Notes under the pieces: generated by a model
What the model was told of the DNA's origin: nothing
Database searches by the model: none
What the model saw: the letters and a program-made list of their open reading frames with translations, nothing else
Assembly (NCBI GenBank): GCA_026391315.1
Contig: JAPLDT010000036.1
Span: 1 to 37,090 of the forward strand
Length of the DNA: 37,090 nucleotides
Reading direction: 5' to 3'
From: Bacteroidia bacterium
Lineage (GTDB): Bacteria > Bacteroidota > Bacteroidia > Bacteroidales > Prolixibacteraceae
Shown: one piece after another, positions 9,255 to 18,661 of the stretch
Layout of the letters: each line of letters begins with the position of its first letter
How positions within the stretch are numbered: position 1 is the stretch's first letter
Position numbers and translations under genes: made by a program

Positions 9255-10628
9255 TTACTTTTCAAAAAATTCACGGTGTATTGCTTTGACAGCAGCAGTT
9301 CTGTCAGACAATTGGACCAGATAATAACTGACAATGGGTGAGGCCCCGGAACAACTCATCACCACATTAATGCTTTCGGAGGCCAGGGCAGTAAATATTC
9401 TTGCCGCGATACCATAATTGTCTGTAATGCCATGACCAACAGCAGCCACAATTGCGATGCCATCCTCTATCTGCAGCTTACCGACCGCAGAGAGTTCAAT
9501 AGCGCTCACAACGGCAAAGGCATTTTGCAAATCTTTTTTAGCAAGAAGAATGTTGATTGAAATCTGCGAGGTCAAAACAGAACTGATATTGATACCTGCC
9601 AGGTGAAGCGCCGTGGTTACCTTGGCCAAAATACCCGGTTTGAGTCCTACACCGGGACCTTTTAATTTCAGCAATCCAAAATCATCACTGTAGGTCACAC
9701 TTTTGACCACTCCGTTCAAGACTGATTTTTCATGACTGATAATGGTCAATGGTTTAGCTACATCCAATGTTCCGTAGATATTGAAGATACGAACGGCAAT
9801 ATGAGGATCGATAAGGGGTTCAACCGTTCTGGGGTGCAAAATTTTGGCTCCAAAATAGGCAAGTTCTGCGGCCTCATTGTACGACAATTTTTCGATCAGT
9901 ACCGGGTTGCTTACCAGTTTCGGATCTGAACTGAGAAAACCATTTACATCCTTCCAGATATCAAGAGAGGTGGCTCCCACGCATCTGGCAAGGGCTGCAG
10001 CGGCATAATCACTTCCACCCCGGCCGAACAAAGTAGTTTTTTGTTCTTGGGATACCCCGTAAAAACCAGGGGCAACAAAGATCACCTCTTCACTCAGCGA
10101 CTCCCTCACCCTGCTTGTTGAAAGGTGAAAATCAGCAGTTGCATTCCCAAATTCACCATCCGTAGTCAATCCGATGGTTTCAGGAAACGCAATTTTTGAT
10201 TCCAAATTTTGGGAGTTCAGTATCCCATTCAGGAAAATTGCTGACAATCTCTCACCATAGGAAAGAACATGGTCTTCGAGCGCTTTTGAGGCATCGCCGG
10301 TCAGCGCGATTCCCACCAGATAATTTTTTAGTTCATCCAACTGGTCCTGAATCAATTTTATAGTTTTTGACCGGAGTTCAGTATCCTGGATGAAATAGTT
10401 TAAAGGGCCTATTTTAAGATCGTAAAGGTATTGCACACTCTTTGTAGCTACTCCTTCATCGTGACGGGCTTTTTCCAGTGCATCGACCAGAAAATTGGTC
10501 ACTCCATAAAAGGCGGAAACTACAACAATCAATGGTTGATTGTAATTTTTTACTACTTGAACGATGCGGTGAATCTCTTCATTGCTTCTAAGATTTGATC
10601 CACCGAATTTCACTACAATTTTCGGCAT
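9255..10628 (-). CDS. lysC: Monofunctional aspartate kinase with C-terminal ACT domains
   Basis: The 457-residue protein begins MPKIVVKFGGSN, the nucleotide-binding start of the aspartate kinase fold. It also has FGRGGSDYAAAALA and SYNEAAELAYFGAKILHPRT, both characteristic of the family. The last about 150 residues hold two ACT-like segments (VGLKPGILAKVTTALHLAGI and VGHGITDNYGIAARIFTAL), which normally bind an inhibitory amino acid. No homoserine dehydrogenase part follows, so it is monofunctional. It is the first large gene of the operon with metY and metA, which suggests supply to the methionine branch. A leader with a Met-rich short open frame lies just upstream (10719-10832). The symbol lysC is used by family convention; the isozyme class is not certain. 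Confidence 0.93.
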   Translation of the reverse strand: MPKIVVKFGGSNLRSNEEIHRIVQVVKNYNQPLIVVVSAFYGVTNFLVDALEKARHDEGVATKSVQYLYDLKIGPLNYFIQDTELRSKTIKLIQDQLDELKNYLVGIALTGDASKALEDHVLSYGERLSAIFLNGILNSQNLESKIAFPETIGLTTDGEFGNATADFHLSTSRVRESLSEEVIFVAPGFYGVSQEQKTTLFGRGGSDYAAAALARCVGATSLDIWKDVNGFLSSDPKLVSNPVLIEKLSYNEAAELAYFGAKILHPRTVEPLIDPHIAVRIFNIYGTLDVAKPLTIISHEKSVLNGVVKSVTYSDDFGLLKLKGPGVGLKPGILAKVTTALHLAGINISSVLTSQISINILLAKKDLQNAFAVVSAIELSAVGKLQIEDGIAIVAAVGHGITDNYGIAARIFTALASESINVVMSCSGASPIVSYYLVQLSDRTAAVKAIHREFFEK

Positions 10629-10686
10629 TGTATAAAATTAAAGATATAAAACGTGATGAATTAGTCTTTTCAGACAGGGATTGGAA

Positions 10687-10720
10687 AGCCTTCAAACAGG
10701 ATAAAGCCCGAGAGAAGGCT
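10687..10720 (-). promoter_or_regulatory. Stem-loop right after the Met-rich leader frame
   Basis: Read on the minus strand, AGCCTTC (10720-10714) pairs with GAAGGCT (10693-10687) across a 20-nt loop. The first arm overlaps the leader stop codon, so a ribosome held on the last Met codons would cover it. A shorter 4-bp stem (AGCC with GGCT inside the loop) would compete for the same arm. A second small hairpin, GTCT-GAAA-AGAC, follows downstream. No long T run is present, so whether any of these terminates transcription is not clear. Confidence 0.45.
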
Positions 10721-10832
10721 ATTGCATAGACATAGACATGGTGCGCATAGAAGAGATAATGCCGGTAAAAACACAACATGGCTGTTGGGTCTTTGTAACA
10801 TTTTTAACATCTGTGTAAATCAATCCAATCAT
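10719..10832 (-). CDS. Candidate leader peptide of the lysC-metY-metA operon
   Basis: An ATG at 10832 opens a 37-codon frame that ends in TAG at 10719-10721. It starts M-I-G-L-I-Y-T and its last nine residues are M-R-T-M-S-M-S-M-Q, so four of nine codons are Met, next to the stop. The start lies about 20 nt downstream of the transcription start expected from the -7 box at 10859-10866, and lysC begins 90 nt after the stop. Short peptides rich in the regulated amino acid, followed by alternative hairpins, are the hallmark of ribosome-mediated attenuation. All three operon genes serve methionine synthesis. The match of codon content to pathway is the main support; no homologue could be checked. 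Confidence 0.5.
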   Translation of the reverse strand: MIGLIYTDVKNVTKTQQPCCVFTGIISSMRTMSMSMQ

Positions 10833-10858
10833 CTTGCGCGAATAATTTTTACTGATTG

Positions 10859-10890
10859 CAAACATAAACACTCCAAATTACAATTCCAAA
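10859..10890 (-). promoter_or_regulatory. Promoter of the lysC-metY-metA operon
   Basis: On the minus strand, TTTG (10890-10887) and TATGTTTG (10866-10859) are separated by 20 bp, a good fit to the Bacteroidota -33/-7 pattern. The start of transcription would be near 10853, just ahead of the leader frame. Confidence 0.6.
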
Positions 10891-10973
10891 TGTTTTTGAA
10901 TCATTCTAAATAATTTTTTGTTAAATTTTAAACTGCTTCTAAAAAATAGTGACATTTCAGTCAAACAATGCCC

Positions 10974-11001
10974 TTTGGGAAACTGTATTTGTGTAGTTTT
11001 G
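10974..11001 (+). promoter_or_regulatory. Likely promoter of the GH20 gene
   Basis: TAGTTTTG at 10994-11001 fits TAnnTTTG and lies 25 bp before the ATG at 11027. A TTTG at 10974-10977 is at 16-bp spacing, shorter than usual, so only the -7 box carries weight. It diverges from the lysC operon promoter. Confidence 0.5.
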
Positions 11002-11026
11002 CTAGTAAAATATAAAAGTATTTACC

Positions 11027-12649
11027 ATGAAAAAATATTTTAGTCTTGCGATTATCTCTCTTCTAAGCATCGGATTCTGGTCGTGCCAGGCCGAGATTAG
11101 GAGACCTGACGTTCAGATTATACCTATGCCAGCCTCACTGACCAACATGGAGGGAACATTTTCCATTGGATCTCAGACAAAGATTCTGATCAACAGTGAA
11201 AATAAAGAGATGCAAAGGGTGACATCTTACCTGACAATTCATTTGGAAGATTTTTACCAAATTAAGAGCAAGGTAACTTTTTCAGGAGCTCCCGAAAAGA
11301 AAACCATTTTCATCAAATTAAATACGGGACTTTCCATCTCGAAAGAGGCTTACAATCTGGTCGTTTCTTCAAAAGGAATCATGCTGGAATCCCCCTCGCC
11401 AAACGGCCTCTTCTATGGCATTCAAACATTGCTCCAACTAATGCCTCCCATCAAACAAAAATTGTCGGAAGTAGTTGTTCCTGCTGTCGTAATCAGGGAT
11501 ACACCCCGGTTTGCCTGGAGAGGTTTGCACCTGGATGTTGGTCGTCATTTTATGCCAAAGGAGTTTATTTTGAAGTATCTGGATTACATGGCAATGCATA
11601 AGTTTAATACTTTTCACTGGCATCTGACCGAAGATCAAGGTTGGAGGATTGAAATCAAAAAATATCCAAGACTGACTGAAGTTGGATCCATCCGGAAAGA
11701 GACACTGGTTGGCCATTATGGAAGTAAGAATTATGACGGTACCCCTGTCGGTGGATTTTACACACAGGATGATATCAAAGAGGTAGTGGCCTATGCCGCT
11801 GATCGTTTCATCACCGTTGTTCCGGAAATTGAAATGCCAGGTCATGCGCTGGCTGCTTTGGCTGCATATCCCGAATTGGGATGCACAGGGGGACCTTACG
11901 AAGTAGGCACTACCTGGGGCGTATTTGACGACGTCTATTGTGCCGGTAACGCGAAGACCGATACTTTTCTGATGAATGTTTTGAAAGAGGTAATCCCGCT
12001 ATTTCCGGGAGAATATTTTCACATTGGGGGTGATGAATGTCCCAAGACACGTTGGCAAAAATGTCCATTGTGTAAAGAAAGAATGAAGGCGGAAGGACTT
12101 AGATCAGAGAATGAACTACAAAGCTTCTTCGTTGAGCGGATAGAAAAGTTTTTAAATGAAAACGGAAAAAAATTGATCGGTTGGGATGAAATCCTTGAAG
12201 GTGGTCTGGCTCCCAATGCCGCTGTTATGTCGTGGAGAGGTGAGAAAGGGGGAATTGCTGCTGCCAAAGAGCATCATTTCGTCGTAATGACGCCCGGTGA
12301 ATACTGCTATCTTGATCACTACCAAGCGGATCCAAAAAATGAGCCACTGGCAATCGGCGGATATCTGCCTCTTAAGAAAATTTACAGCTATGAGCCCGTG
12401 CCAGCCTCTCTTACTGAAGAGGAATCCAAATATGTGATGGGTGCCCAGGGAAATGTATGGACTGAGTACATGAAAACGCCGCAGCAGGTCGAATACATGG
12501 TATATCCGCGTGCGGCGGCATTGGCAGAAGTAGTTTGGTCGCCCAAAGGATCTAAAGATTTCGAAAATTTCAAGAGTCGCCTGATCAGGCTTACCAAATT
12601 TTACGATATACTTGGTATAAACTACTGCAAGACAGAGTTTAAACAATAA
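11027..12649 (+). CDS. Beta-N-acetylhexosaminidase, glycoside hydrolase family 20, probable lipoprotein
   Basis: The 540-residue protein starts with a lipoprotein-like signal (MKKYFSLAIISLLSIGFWSC, Cys20 as the lipid-bearing residue; the lipobox is loose). A GH20 accessory domain (about 28-158) precedes the catalytic barrel (about 162-520). The catalytic pair Asp336-Glu337 lies in FHIGGDECPKTRW. Family strings include RGLHLDVGRHFMP, FHWHLTEDQGWRIEI and VVPEIEMPGHA. GH20 enzymes remove terminal GlcNAc or GalNAc from chitin fragments, glycans or peptidoglycan by substrate-assisted catalysis. The envelope location is inferred from the signal. The gene stands alone between its own promoter and a strong terminator. 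Confidence 0.95.
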   Translation: MKKYFSLAIISLLSIGFWSCQAEIRRPDVQIIPMPASLTNMEGTFSIGSQTKILINSENKEMQRVTSYLTIHLEDFYQIKSKVTFSGAPEKKTIFIKLNTGLSISKEAYNLVVSSKGIMLESPSPNGLFYGIQTLLQLMPPIKQKLSEVVVPAVVIRDTPRFAWRGLHLDVGRHFMPKEFILKYLDYMAMHKFNTFHWHLTEDQGWRIEIKKYPRLTEVGSIRKETLVGHYGSKNYDGTPVGGFYTQDDIKEVVAYAADRFITVVPEIEMPGHALAALAAYPELGCTGGPYEVGTTWGVFDDVYCAGNAKTDTFLMNVLKEVIPLFPGEYFHIGGDECPKTRWQKCPLCKERMKAEGLRSENELQSFFVERIEKFLNENGKKLIGWDEILEGGLAPNAAVMSWRGEKGGIAAAKEHHFVVMTPGEYCYLDHYQADPKNEPLAIGGYLPLKKIYSYEPVPASLTEEESKYVMGAQGNVWTEYMKTPQQVEYMVYPRAAALAEVVWSPKGSKDFENFKSRLIRLTKFYDILGINYCKTEFKQ

Positions 12650-12678
12650 AAAAAAGCCGGCAAAACCGGCTTTTTTTT
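12648..12678. terminator. Bidirectional terminator between GH20 and coiled-coil lipoprotein genes
   Basis: GCCGG and CCGGC form a GC stem with a CAAAA loop, extended by A-tracts on the left and T-tracts on the right (AAAAAAGCCGG at 12650-12660, CCGGC plus eight T at 12666-12678). It can serve both convergent genes. Confidence 0.92.
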
Positions 12679-12691
12679 ATCTGTTGGATGA

Positions 12692-13561
12692 TTATTTAAC
12701 GCTGATCACCAAAACTTTTGACAAGCTCCAGAACTCAGCCTGGTTAAGAATAACAAGATTGTCGGCTGATTTCTCACCTTCAATTTTATACGAACTGGCA
12801 GGATGTGTACTGATCACAGTTGCTTTCTTCTTCATGATTGGAATAGAGGTAACTTTAGTAATGTCAACTTTGGTCATCAAAGACTTGTCGATATTGCTGT
12901 TTACATCTTTCGCTGTTCCTAGGAAACCCTCTTTCTTGATGATGTTCTTCTCCTTAAGTTCCTTGACAGTACCAATGATGAAGTAGGCTGTGTTTAGCTC
13001 AGCTGTCTTCTCCTCAATCACCTTTTGTTTGTCCTTGTTTTCGTTGCTAAGATTGGAAACATCGGTATTCAAGGTGGTAACCTGGGTATTCAGATTTTCA
13101 ACCTTGATATTCATTTTGCTTAGTTCCTCTTTCAAATTGGCAATCTGTCCGTCCTTTTCAGTAATTTGACTGTTAAGGTTTTTGATCATTAATTCAAGCT
13201 CAGCAACATGCTTGCCTGATTTCTTCAGCTTTGCAGAGAGATCAGCAACCAAAAGCCTGTTTTTCTGCAACAAAGAGTAAATGTAATTGATATCGCTTTG
13301 AATTTGCTCTTTGCGGTCACCTTTTACTTCAAATCCACCTTTGGCTGTCTTGTCGATAATCTTCTCCTTTTGTTTGATGGAATCAAGATTTGATTGAATT
13401 GAATTGAATGCATCAACAAATTCTACCAGATTGGCATCTTTTGAACTACCTGCCATCATCAGGCTGTCATTCTTAGCCTGCAGTCTTGCAATCTCCTTGC
13501 GATTACATCCGGTTGTACCAATTACAACGCCAATAAGTAACAAATAAATAACTTTTCTCAT
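12692..13561 (-). CDS. Coiled-coil lipoprotein of unknown function
   Basis: The 289-residue protein starts with a lipoprotein signal (MRKVIYLLLIGVVIGTTGCN, Cys19). Residues about 22-185 form a long coiled coil with many Lys, Glu, Leu and Asn heptads (for example LKKSGKHVAELELMIKNLNS). The last about 100 residues look globular (TAYFIIGTVKELKEKNIIKK and SYKIEGEKSADNLVILNQAE). The architecture resembles envelope proteins of Bacteroidota of unknown role; I do not recognise a named family. A -7 box TAAATTTG on the minus strand (13707-13714) lies about 146 bp upstream. The gene converges on the GH20 gene and shares its terminator. Confidence 0.8.
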   Translation of the reverse strand: MRKVIYLLLIGVVIGTTGCNRKEIARLQAKNDSLMMAGSSKDANLVEFVDAFNSIQSNLDSIKQKEKIIDKTAKGGFEVKGDRKEQIQSDINYIYSLLQKNRLLVADLSAKLKKSGKHVAELELMIKNLNSQITEKDGQIANLKEELSKMNIKVENLNTQVTTLNTDVSNLSNENKDKQKVIEEKTAELNTAYFIIGTVKELKEKNIIKKEGFLGTAKDVNSNIDKSLMTKVDITKVTSIPIMKKKATVISTHPASSYKIEGEKSADNLVILNQAEFWSLSKVLVISVK

Positions 13562-13706
13562 TTCTGCTTTTTTTAAATTATATAATACCCTCCATTAATA
13601 ATCAAAACCTGATAAAATTGACACAATTTTGAAGGAGAATTGTTACATAACTATTTTAATTTATTACATAGTTCACACATTCCCGCTACTTCAAAAAAGT
13701 ACGGTG

Positions 13707-13714
13707 CAAATTTA
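13707..13714 (-). promoter_or_regulatory. -7 box upstream of the coiled-coil lipoprotein gene
   Basis: TAAATTTG read on the minus strand fits TAnnTTTG. No clear -33 element was found at the usual distance, so this is a moderate call. Confidence 0.4.
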
Positions 13715-13802
13715 CGAATAAAAATGCAAAATTCCATTACATCATAAACAAATATGGGAATTCAATCAACCAAACCAAGCGAATCTGCCATGAACTACTT
13801 AT

Positions 13803-14579
13803 TCACTCAATGAAGGATTCATGGGTAAGCATCTGTTTAATGTCATTGAATATAACAGAGGTCTTTCTGACAGATACCGGGATTTTTGTTCCGCTCTTGA
13901 GGAGAACGTAGCTCTCTCCCGATTTAACGAATTTGCGGATGTAGTAGATATTGACAAGGTAGGATTTATGGGTCCTATAAAATTGATTCTTTGGCAAATA
14001 GGATTCGAGCTCCTTCAAGGATTTTGATACGACAAACTCCCTTCTGGCATGGGTGAAAATTGTTGCATACGACTGATCTGCAATAATATATTCAATATTT
14101 TTGGTGTTTTCCATAACAAAACCACTATCAACATCAAATATCAGATTCTTACCAGGCACCTCCGCAGTACCCAAAATATTGATCCGGTCTTCCAACTCGA
14201 GCTGTTGCTGTTCCAACCGGATCATTTTCTCAACTTTCTTGACAACATTCTGTAAATCAACGAAATTAACTGGTTTCAAAAGATAGCCGGCTACTGGTTT
14301 GTTGATAGCATCTATGGCATACTGATCATGCCCTGTAACAAGTACAATCTTTGTTTTTTGGGAAAGCTGATGGTCGAAAATCTCCATCCCGTTACCATCA
14401 GGCATTTCAATATCAAGAAAGACCAAATCCGGACTTGTACGTTTGATCAATTCGATACCATCTGCCAGATTCATGGCTTTTCCAACAACTTTTAGCTGAA
14501 CGGAAGTAAAATTATCCAGCAGATAAGATAGGAGATTCAGGGCAAGTAATTCATCATCGACAACAACAACTGATAGCAT
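13803..14579 (-). CDS. LytTR-type response regulator
   Basis: The 258-residue protein has an N-terminal receiver domain (1-120) with the acidic pair Asp8-Asp9, phosphoacceptor Asp56 in LVFLDIEMPDGNG, and the conserved Lys of YLLKPVNF. A LytTR DNA-binding domain occupies about 150-250 (YIIADQSYATIFTHARREFV, FYRTHKSYLVNIYYIRKFV). Such regulators bind DNA after phosphorylation by a sensor kinase, usually a LytS-like histidine kinase in this phylum. No kinase gene lies next to it, so it may pair with a distant kinase. The region upstream (14580-14692) contains no clear promoter box. Confidence 0.93.
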   Translation of the reverse strand: MLSVVVVDDELLALNLLSYLLDNFTSVQLKVVGKAMNLADGIELIKRTSPDLVFLDIEMPDGNGMEIFDHQLSQKTKIVLVTGHDQYAIDAINKPVAGYLLKPVNFVDLQNVVKKVEKMIRLEQQQLELEDRINILGTAEVPGKNLIFDVDSGFVMENTKNIEYIIADQSYATIFTHARREFVVSKSLKELESYLPKNQFYRTHKSYLVNIYYIRKFVKSGESYVLLKSGTKIPVSVRKTSVIFNDIKQMLTHESFIE

Positions 14580-14692
14580 AACGATTAAGGGTTAAGGTTA
14601 TGAACGGTCAAAAAGGAACGATTGCTTTTGAAGGTTGGTTAACAAAGATGAGAAAAAATTGTTATGATACCAAGTTTCTATCCATATTATTA

Positions 14693-16318
<1,626 letters not shown>

Positions 16319-16352
16319 TTATTTACGCTAAAAACTGAAAAATTACGGACTG

Positions 16353-16360
16353 CAAAAGTA
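16353..16360 (-). promoter_or_regulatory. -7 box upstream of the ABC-F gene
   Basis: TACTTTTG on the minus strand fits TAnnTTTG and lies about 47 bp upstream of the ABC-F start codon. No clear -33 element was seen. Confidence 0.4.
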
Positions 16361-16452
16361 CATATTTAAAACTGAAAATTTATTGATCTTTGTCTCTATT
16401 GAAAAGGTGGTTTTTTGGAATGGAAATTCATCTCTCACTTGCATTACATCCA

Positions 16453-16484
16453 TTGGCAGAAATTCATAAACTTTTGTAAATTTG
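16453..16484 (+). promoter_or_regulatory. Promoter of the nitroreductase gene
   Basis: TAAATTTG (16477-16484) fits the -7 box, and TTG (16453-16455) lies 21 bp upstream. The start codon follows 25 bp after the box. Confidence 0.55.
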
Positions 16485-16509
16485 TGGTCGCAAAAACGGA
16501 CTAAAACAT

Positions 16510-17031
16510 ATGGATTTCAAAGATCTTGCCCAAAGGAGATATTCAGTCAGGAGCTATCAATCAACGCCTGTAGATCATGAGCAACTTTTAAAAGTGATCG
16601 GGGTTGCTCTGCTGGCACCTTCCGCTGTTAATTTTCAGCCATGGAAATTTGTTGTTGTGACTGACCCGGAACTCCTTGCCCGGCTTCACAGTTGTTATCA
16701 CCGCGAATGGTTTAAATCAGCACCGGCTTGTATTGTCGCCATTGGTGATCATGACAAGGGATGGCACCGACCTACAGATGACAAGGATTATACCGATATT
16801 GATGTAGCTATTGCCATTGATCATCTGATGTTGGCTGCTACCGAGATTGGTTTGGGAACATGTTGGATCTGCCACTTCAATGCAGAAAAATGTGCAGAAA
16901 TTTTTGATCTTCCCGCAAATTTTGAGCCTATTGCCATGATTCCGATCGGCTATCCCAGTTCTGAAACAGGACCCGAAAAGAAACGAAAAACGTTGGATCA
17001 GACTGTGCTTTGGAACAAATTTGAAGCGTAG
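16510..17031 (+). CDS. Nitroreductase-family FMN oxidoreductase
   Basis: The 173-residue protein has the compact nitroreductase fold markers. The N-terminal RRYSVRSYQSTPVDHEQL contributes FMN-phosphate contacts, followed by LLAPSAVNFQPWKFVVV. A central helix segment reads DVAIAIDHLMLAATEIGLGTCWICHF, and the C-terminal part is PIAMIPIGYPS. Such enzymes reduce nitro compounds, quinones or flavins with NAD(P)H as homodimers; the natural substrate cannot be read from the sequence. It has its own promoter and converges on the broken nitrilase gene, with stop codons only a few bases apart. Confidence 0.92.
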   Translation: MDFKDLAQRRYSVRSYQSTPVDHEQLLKVIGVALLAPSAVNFQPWKFVVVTDPELLARLHSCYHREWFKSAPACIVAIGDHDKGWHRPTDDKDYTDIDVAIAIDHLMLAATEIGLGTCWICHFNAEKCAEIFDLPANFEPIAMIPIGYPSSETGPEKKRKTLDQTVLWNKFEA

Positions 17032-17032
17032 G

Positions 17033-17813
17033 TCAGCCTACTATCTGATAAGTATCCTCATCCCTTGCAACAGGAAATTTTTCCCTGAACCTGTTTAACT
17101 CTTTCAGCGACAGGGTGCAGGTAGCTGACACTTCAGATCCATTTGCCAAATCGCAGACAATTAGCCCTTTCGCATCAATTACCGTACTTTCACCGGCATA
17201 AATTACACCCATCCCGTCAATTCCTGTACGGTTGATACAGGCCATATATAGCTGATTTTCAATGGCTCTGGCCTTTGTCAATGTTTGCCACACAAGATTT
17301 CTCTTTTCCGGCCAATTGGCAGTAAACAGGATCAGGTCGGCATCTTTAATTGAGCGGCACCAAACCGGAAAACGAAGATCGTAACAGATGAAGAGGGCGA
17401 TTCTCCATCCTTCATATTTGACAACCACTTTTTTTGTTTCCGCAATCAAAATAGTGGTGTTCGTCACCCATCGAAAACAGGTGTTTTTTGTCATAGCACT
17501 CTATCTGCCCGGATGGCATCACAAAAAGAAAACGGTTATACAATTGATCGTTCTCTTTGATGATCAAGCTTCCGGCGATAGCCGAGTGGCATTTTTTTGC
17601 ACACGAAAGCATCCAGTTGACACTTTCTCCTTCCATGGATTCGGCCAAATCACTGGCATTCATCGAAAAACCAGTGGTAAACATCTCCGGCAGGAGAATC
17701 AAATCTGTCTGACCGGTTAGTGGCTCAAGCAATTGATCCAGTTTCATTCTGTTTGAAACCGGACTTTCCCAAACCACATCAAATTGAACCAACGAAATCC
17801 TAATCAGATCCAT
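17033..17813 (-). pseudogene. Nitrilase-family amidase (YafV/omega-amidase-like), frameshifted
   Basis: Two overlapping minus-strand frames (17412-17813 and 17033-17494) together make one carbon-nitrogen hydrolase of about 255 residues. The first carries the catalytic Glu (LPEMFTTGFS, Glu43) and Lys (YDKKHLFSMGDEHHYF). The second carries the catalytic Cys (FICYDLRFPVW) and the end of the fold. The frame changes in a run of seven A (T on the plus strand, 17429-17435); six would restore GNKKVVVKYEG. All three catalytic residues would be present in the joined protein, so it may be a recent mutation, a sequencing error, or slippage. The best match is the omega-amidase/YafV branch, which acts on alpha-keto acid amides such as 2-oxoglutaramate and is linked to methionine salvage by-products. 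It sits 25 bp after the acyltransferase gene. Confidence 0.85.
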
Positions 17814-17838
17814 GATTGAATGTTGTTACTTTCTGAAG

Positions 17839-18414
17839 TTAATCCAAATCGTTACCGTAGTTCATCCCTTCGGGATTTTTTCCAACAATGCCGTGGTCTT
17901 TGTACCACTGTCTGATACGTTTCAAATCAGCCTGAAGATCGTCTGTTAATTCAATCTTATCGGTGTATCCGATCCGTTTGCGTCCCCAGTCGAAAAAGGC
18001 CATGTAAACCGGAATGTTTGCAGTACGTGCAATGGTGTGGAAGCCACCCTTCCATTTGGCAACCGGCTTTCGGGTTCCTTCAGGAGCTATGGCCAGGTGC
18101 ATCACTTCGCGTTTTTCAAACTCAGAAATAATTTGCTTGACAAGACTTGCTCCCTTCGAGCGATCGACAGGAATTCCGCCCATCCAGCGAACGAAATAAC
18201 CCAACGGCCATACGAAAAACTCCTTTTTAACCATGGTATTGGATTTTCCGCCAACAGCCCGGTAATAAACAAATGAGAGGATAAAGTCCCAGTTGGAGGT
18301 ATGAGGTATGCCAAGCACAATGGCTTTGGGTTCAGGTATGACGCCGCCTACCGCTTTAAATCCAAAAATGCGCAACAACAATTTGCAAATGATTCTAACC
18401 ATAGACTCGTTCAA
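17839..18414 (-). CDS. 1-acyl-sn-glycerol-3-phosphate acyltransferase-like protein (PlsC family)
   Basis: The 191-residue protein has the acyltransferase H-x4-D motif in HTSNWD (38-43), the GGIPVDR motif (78-84) and the acyl-phosphate-binding PEGTRK (110-115). It lacks long membrane segments and is shorter than typical PlsC, like the small lysophospholipid acyltransferase-like proteins of Bacteroidota. It probably acylates a lysophospholipid or related lipid at the inner membrane. The substrate is not defined by the motifs. A -7 box (TATTTTTG, minus strand 18432-18439) lies just upstream. The broken nitrilase gene follows 25 bp downstream on the same strand, so they probably form one unit. 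Confidence 0.9.
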   Translation of the reverse strand: MNESMVRIICKLLLRIFGFKAVGGVIPEPKAIVLGIPHTSNWDFILSFVYYRAVGGKSNTMVKKEFFVWPLGYFVRWMGGIPVDRSKGASLVKQIISEFEKREVMHLAIAPEGTRKPVAKWKGGFHTIARTANIPVYMAFFDWGRKRIGYTDKIELTDDLQADLKRIRQWYKDHGIVGKNPEGMNYGNDLD

Positions 18415-18661
18415 TTTATTTCAAAGTTAATCAAAAATAACATTTTTAGCGAAAAGGGAGCCTGCTCTTGGGCATTCAATCGCTATTTATTTTTTTAATA
18501 CCACGGGCGATCCTATGAATTGTACTCCTTCTGTTTTCTTGCTACTTTTAACGCGAAATCAAACCGTCTGATGAAATCGCCATGATTTTTCAATCACCAA
18601 TCGAGATGATAATTACCTCATGGCTATTCCATTTGGCAAATGAAAATCGAATTATTATCAA

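Noticed and set aside
10629-10860. SAM riboswitch upstream of the methionine operon
   Set aside because: The conserved SAM-I core elements were not found in the leader, and the Met-rich frame with its short hairpin explains the region better. A covariance-model search would decide.
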